DNA of 10,102 nucleotides. Source: JAZRUY01 sp045598845. Its GTDB lineage: Bacteria > Verrucomicrobiota > Lentisphaeria > Victivallales > Victivallaceae. Every line of letters begins with the position of its first letter. Positions within the stretch are counted from its first letter, which is position 1. The DNA is taken from the NCBI GenBank assembly GCA_045598845.1, contig JAZRUY010000055.1:1-10102 (forward strand), in the 5' to 3' direction. The translations under genes were made by a program, and so were the position numbers. A model generated the notes under the pieces. It made no database searches. It worked only from the letters and a program-made list of their open reading frames with translations, and was not told the origin of the DNA. This document shows positions 6,771-10,102 of the stretch, piece after piece.

Positions 6771-7826
6771 ATGGCCGCCGATTCTGAAAATTCCAAAACC
6801 GTGGTGCTGAAACGGGCTCCGGAGGACGGGGAAAAAGCCGCCGTCCCGGAAACTCTGCCGGTGAAACCGCAGAAACGCTACCGTTTTCTGCGCACGATCG
6901 GTTTCGGCGGCATGAAGAGCGTGCTGCTGGTGTACGATACCGACACCGGGCGCGAGGTGGCGATGGCGATGATGCCGGATTTCCGCAGCCGCCCCGAAGG
7001 GGATCTGCGGCGTTTCGTGGCCGAAGCTCTGCTCACCGCGCGCCTGGAACATCCCAACATCGTGCCGGTGCACGATGTCGGCATGGACGAGAGCGGTTCG
7101 CCTTTTTTCACCATGAAATATCTGCAGGGGCAGTCGCTGGCCCGGCTGCTCAGGCGGCTGAAAAGCGAGGAACAGGCCGCGGCGGAAGGGTATTCCCTGC
7201 ACCGGCGGCTGCGCATATTCACCCGGGTGTGCAACGCCGTCGCCTTCGCCCATTCGCAGGGGATCTGCCATCTGGATCTTAAACCGGAAAACGTGAATAT
7301 CGGCAATTTCGGCGAAGTGCTGGTGCTCGACTGGGGGCTGGCGATGCCGGAGGACAAACTGGCGGCGGCGGGAATTATTTCCGGCACCCCCGGCTATATG
7401 GCGCCGGAGCGTATCGCCGGAGAGCGCATGGACAAACGTTCCGACATATACAGTCTGGGCTGCATACTGTACGCCGTCCTGACTTTCCGGGAAGTTTCCG
7501 CCGGACTGCCGGCGGATGAAAAACTCCGGCGCGCCGTGAACGGTAAAATCGAATCTCCGTCGAAGGCGGCCGGGCACGCGGTGCCGCCCGCCCTGGAGGC
7601 GGTGTGCCTCAAGGCGATGAGCGTGAAAAAGAACGACCGCTACAGTTCGGTGAACGAACTGCTCGAGGATATTTTCGCCTATACCGCCGGGTTCGCGGTC
7701 AACGCCGAGCATGCCACGGCGCTGCGGAAGACGCAGCTTTTTTTCGCCAGGCACGCGGCGGCGGCGGCGGTGGTGACCCTGCTGCTGATAATCGCCGTCA
7801 TGGCCTGGGCTTTGCTGCGGGGCTGA
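6771..7826 (+). CDS. Membrane-anchored Hanks-type Ser/Thr kinase with relocated lysine
   Basis: A 351-residue kinase. The disordered N-terminus (1-35) is followed by a kinase domain (about 36-305) and one C-terminal membrane helix (about 329-349, ending two residues before the stop). The catalytic domain therefore faces the cytoplasm and there is no external sensor domain. Motifs are P-loop IGFGGMKSV (43-51), alphaC Glu85, HLDLKPEN (167-174, catalytic D169, N174), DWG (187-189), GTPGYMAPE (205-213) and SDIYSLG (224-230). The beta-3 lysine position (VAMAMM, residue 66) is Ala. Lys49 occupies the third P-loop glycine, as in WNK kinases. The HRD Arg is Leu, so it is a non-RD kinase. The start lies 3 nt after the clpX stop with only a weak, distant Shine-Dalgarno match, suggesting coupled translation and shared transcription with clpPX. 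Substrates are unknown. Confidence 0.9.
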   Translation: MAADSENSKTVVLKRAPEDGEKAAVPETLPVKPQKRYRFLRTIGFGGMKSVLLVYDTDTGREVAMAMMPDFRSRPEGDLRRFVAEALLTARLEHPNIVPVHDVGMDESGSPFFTMKYLQGQSLARLLRRLKSEEQAAAEGYSLHRRLRIFTRVCNAVAFAHSQGICHLDLKPENVNIGNFGEVLVLDWGLAMPEDKLAAAGIISGTPGYMAPERIAGERMDKRSDIYSLGCILYAVLTFREVSAGLPADEKLRRAVNGKIESPSKAAGHAVPPALEAVCLKAMSVKKNDRYSSVNELLEDIFAYTAGFAVNAEHATALRKTQLFFARHAAAAAVVTLLLIIAVMAWALLRG

Positions 7827-7862
7827 ACCGGTACCGGAAAGAATGCAATCCGGCTGAAAGTG

Positions 7863-7871
7863 TGTTATATT
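7863..7871 (+). promoter_or_regulatory. Weak candidate extended -10 upstream of aspS
   Basis: TGTTATATT fits an extended -10 (TGn plus TATATT), placing a start near 7878 and a leader of about 50 nt before the aspS ATG. No good -35 is present. The gap is 103 bp, so aspS could have its own promoter or be read through from clpX and the kinase gene. Confidence 0.3.
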
Positions 7872-7929
7872 TATTCCGATATTCGTTTTTTTACGGTCGG
7901 TTATTCAATAATTCGGAGAAGATTGGATT

Positions 7930-9753
7930 ATGAGCAGTGCTTATCGCAGTCATAACTGCGGCGAACTCCGCCGCGGTCAGGTCGGGACGGAAGTCCGGCT
8001 TTCGGGTTGGATTCACAGCGTGCGCGATCACGGCGGCGTGATTTTCATAGACTTGCGCGACCACTACGGCATCACCCAGGTGGTGATCGACCCGGAGTGC
8101 GCCTTCTATCAGGCGCTGGACCGCTGGCGCGTGGAGACCGTGGTCAGATTCGACGGCACCGTGGTGGCGAGGACGCCGGAAACGGTCAATCCGAAACTGC
8201 AGACCGGTGAAATCGAGGTGAAAGCCTCGGCGATGGAAATTCTGGGCGAGGCGGATGTGCTGCCGTTCCAGATCGCCAAGGACGACTGCGCCCCCGAGGC
8301 GATGCGGCTCAAATACCGCTTCCTGGATCTGCGCCGCGAAAAACTGCACCGCAACATCGTGCTGCGCAGTCAGGTGATAGCGGAAATGCGCCGCTATATG
8401 AACTCTGTCGGATTCAATGAATTCCAGACTCCGATCCTGACCGCCAGCAGCCCGGAGGGCGCCCGCGACTATCTGGTGCCTTCCCGTCTGCATCCGGGCA
8501 AGTTCTACGCCCTGCCGCAGGCTCCGCAGCAGTTCAAGCAGCTGCTGATGGTGGCCGGATTCGACCGCTATTTCCAGATCGCGCCCTGTTTCCGCGACGA
8601 GGACGCCCGCGCCGACCGCAGCCCCGGCGAATTCTATCAGATGGACGTGGAGATGAGTTTCGCCGACCAGGAGGAGATCTTCCAGGTCATCGAAGGGATG
8701 TTCGACGATGTGTTCGGCAAATTCTCCTCCAAAAGTTATTCCAGACCGCCTTTCACGCGGATACCGTACCGCGAGGCGATGCGCCGCTTCGGCTCCGACA
8801 AGCCGGACCTGCGCAATCCGCTGGAAATGATCGATGTGACGGAACGTTTCCGCGGCTGCGGCTTCAAGGCTTTCGCCGGCACGGTGGAGGACGGCGGCGT
8901 GGTGCGCGCCATCCGCGCTCCGCAGGTGGCGGGCAAACCGCGTAAATTCTTCGACGACCTGATCAGGTTCGCGCAGGAAAACGGCGCCAGGGGCATGGCC
9001 TATATCATCTGGACCGCCGAGGGGGAGAAGAGCCCGATCGTCAAGTTCCTGACCCCGGAGATCGTCGCCGCGCTGAAGGCCGACGGCGGTGTGAGCGAAG
9101 GCGACGCCCTGTTCTTCCTCGCCGACCGCGAAAAGACCGTGCAGAAGATCGGCGGCGCGGTGATCCCGGAACTCGGCCGGCAGCTGAATCTGATCGACGG
9201 CAACCGTTTTGAATTCTGCTGGATCGTGGATTTCCCGATGTATGAGAAAGACGAGGAGACCGGGGCGACGGTGTTCTGCCATAACCCGTTCTCCATGCCG
9301 CAGGGCGGCCTGGAGGCGCTCAACAGCGGCGATCCGCTGGATGTGCTCGCCTATCAGTACGATATCGTCTGCAACGGCATCGAATTGTCTTCAGGCGCCA
9401 TCCGCAACCATCTGCCCGAGGTGATGTACCGGGCGTTCGAGATCGCCGGCTATCAGAGATCGGCGGTCGATGAAAAATTCGGCGGCATGATAAACGCCTT
9501 CAAGCTGGGCGCGCCTCCGCACGGCGGCATCGCACCCGGAGTGGACCGCACCGTGATGATGCTGGCGGACGAGCCGAATATCCGCGAGGTGATCGCCTTC
9601 CCGTTCAACCAGCAGGCGCAGGATCTGATGATGAACGCGCCCGCCGAAGTGAGCGTAAAGCAGTTGCGGGAACTCCATATCGAGGTTAAACTGCCCCGCC
9701 GTCAGCCGCAGCCCGGACAGGATGCGCCGGAAGAAGGCGGCGGGACGGTCTGA
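7930..9753 (+). CDS. aspS: Aspartyl-tRNA synthetase (bacterial type)
   Basis: A 607-residue class IIb synthetase that charges tRNA-Asp with aspartate in the cytoplasm. The N-terminal OB-fold anticodon-binding domain (about 1-110) contains GWIHSVRDHGGVIFIDLRD. The catalytic core carries motif 1 around GFNEFQTPIL (161-170), then ALPQAPQQFKQLLMVAGFDR, motif 2 FRDEDARADRSPGEFYQMD (221-239) and motif 3 GGIAPGVDRTVMML (532-545). The bacteria-specific GAD domain is inserted at about 290-420. SPGEFYQ and GIAPGVDR place it in the subtype known from alphaproteobacteria, rather than the E. coli-like type with QPEFTQ. His34 in RDHGG is the residue class associated with non-discriminating AspRS, so it may also form Asp-tRNA-Asn. 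GGAGAA at 7915-7920 lies 9 nt before the ATG. Confidence 0.99.
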   Translation: MSSAYRSHNCGELRRGQVGTEVRLSGWIHSVRDHGGVIFIDLRDHYGITQVVIDPECAFYQALDRWRVETVVRFDGTVVARTPETVNPKLQTGEIEVKASAMEILGEADVLPFQIAKDDCAPEAMRLKYRFLDLRREKLHRNIVLRSQVIAEMRRYMNSVGFNEFQTPILTASSPEGARDYLVPSRLHPGKFYALPQAPQQFKQLLMVAGFDRYFQIAPCFRDEDARADRSPGEFYQMDVEMSFADQEEIFQVIEGMFDDVFGKFSSKSYSRPPFTRIPYREAMRRFGSDKPDLRNPLEMIDVTERFRGCGFKAFAGTVEDGGVVRAIRAPQVAGKPRKFFDDLIRFAQENGARGMAYIIWTAEGEKSPIVKFLTPEIVAALKADGGVSEGDALFFLADREKTVQKIGGAVIPELGRQLNLIDGNRFEFCWIVDFPMYEKDEETGATVFCHNPFSMPQGGLEALNSGDPLDVLAYQYDIVCNGIELSSGAIRNHLPEVMYRAFEIAGYQRSAVDEKFGGMINAFKLGAPPHGGIAPGVDRTVMMLADEPNIREVIAFPFNQQAQDLMMNAPAEVSVKQLRELHIEVKLPRRQPQPGQDAPEEGGGTV

Positions 9754-9771
9754 CCCGGGTATTCCTCAAAA

Positions 9772-10102
9772 ATGCGGGGAGCGGTAAAACGGCTGCTGTT
9801 TTTCGCTTTGACCGCGGCGGCGCTGGGCTGCCGCGGCGCGGACTGGAGCGCGGAGCGGAAGTGGATTCCCGATTCCGCCGATTACGCGGTGGGCGTGGAC
9901 CTGCCGGCCCTGCGGCGGTGCTGGCTGGGGGAATTGCCGGAAGGGCGGGATGTCAGCCGCTGGCTGAATGAACTGCTGCCCGGATGCGGCGTTATCCCGG
10001 AACGGGCGGAAAGCCTGCTGCTGACCGGATCCGGCCGGACCGGAGCGCACGGCGCCTTTGTCCGCGCCGATACCGGGGACGATACACCGGAACAACTGGT
10101 CA
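9772..10102 (+). CDS. Putative exported protein or lipoprotein, 5' part only
   Basis: The reading frame is open to the window edge, so only about 110 N-terminal residues are visible. It begins MRGAVKRLLFFALTAAALGC, a classical export signal: basic start, hydrophobic core, then Cys20. AALGC is an imperfect lipobox (Ala rather than Leu at -3), so a lipoprotein or a type I signal peptide cleaved shortly after are both possible. The mature part (ADWSAERKWIPDSADYAV, then VDLPALRRCWLGELPEG and SRWLNELLPGCGVIPE) matches no family I can name. The ATG is 18 nt after the aspS stop, and no other start lies in frame between the two. The Shine-Dalgarno is poor, so it is probably read as part of the aspS transcript. 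The partial frame on the opposite strand is a shadow. Confidence 0.7.
   Translation, partial: MRGAVKRLLFFALTAAALGCRGADWSAERKWIPDSADYAVGVDLPALRRCWLGELPEGRDVSRWLNELLPGCGVIPERAESLLLTGSGRTGAHGAFVRADTGDDTPEQLV

Noticed and set aside
7891..9282. 463-codon minus-strand frame opposite aspS
   Set aside because: Antisense shadow of a well-conserved aspS; no recognisable domain.

Overview
The window looks like the chromosome of a GC-rich bacterium, probably from the PVC superphylum and possibly Lentisphaerota (Victivallis-like). This placement is inference. It rests on the protein-family style: a sigma-like protein with a VNQV recognition-helix motif, a membrane-anchored Ser/Thr kinase with a DWG motif, and an AspRS of the SPGEFYQ subtype. 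No marker gene settles the taxonomy. All supported genes are on the + strand.

Layout. Bases 1-660 hold a mosaic of interspersed repeats: long AT-rich linkers, GC-rich blocks and strong hairpins. Bases 660-2627 hold two accessory-looking genes: a probable divergent ECF-type sigma factor (1243-2013) and an unrecognised 135-residue protein (2162-2569) that ends in a textbook terminator. A near-identical ~40 bp module containing a perfect TATAAT box occurs upstream of each gene. Bases 2628-3055 return to the same repeat family, so the two-gene cassette is bracketed by direct copies of it. A short gap with a good sigma70-type promoter (3252-3280) leads into the housekeeping block.

The housekeeping block is tig (trigger factor), then a terminator, clpP and clpX (11 nt overlap), a Ser/Thr kinase 3 nt after clpX, aspS, and the start of an exported protein gene that runs off the window. 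tig-clpP-clpX is a common bacterial arrangement: trigger factor meets nascent chains at the ribosome, and ClpXP unfolds and degrades proteins. The kinase is in the right position to be co-expressed with clpX.

The points most worth a second look are these. The kinase lacks the canonical beta-3 lysine and instead carries a lysine at the third glycine of its P-loop, the arrangement known from eukaryotic WNK kinases. ClpX has Asn in place of the Walker B aspartate. The sigma-like protein has an N-terminal internal duplication that carries a second possible start. The flanking repeats contain hairpins whose two arms change together from copy to copy. I saw no tRNA, rRNA, CRISPR array or transposase.
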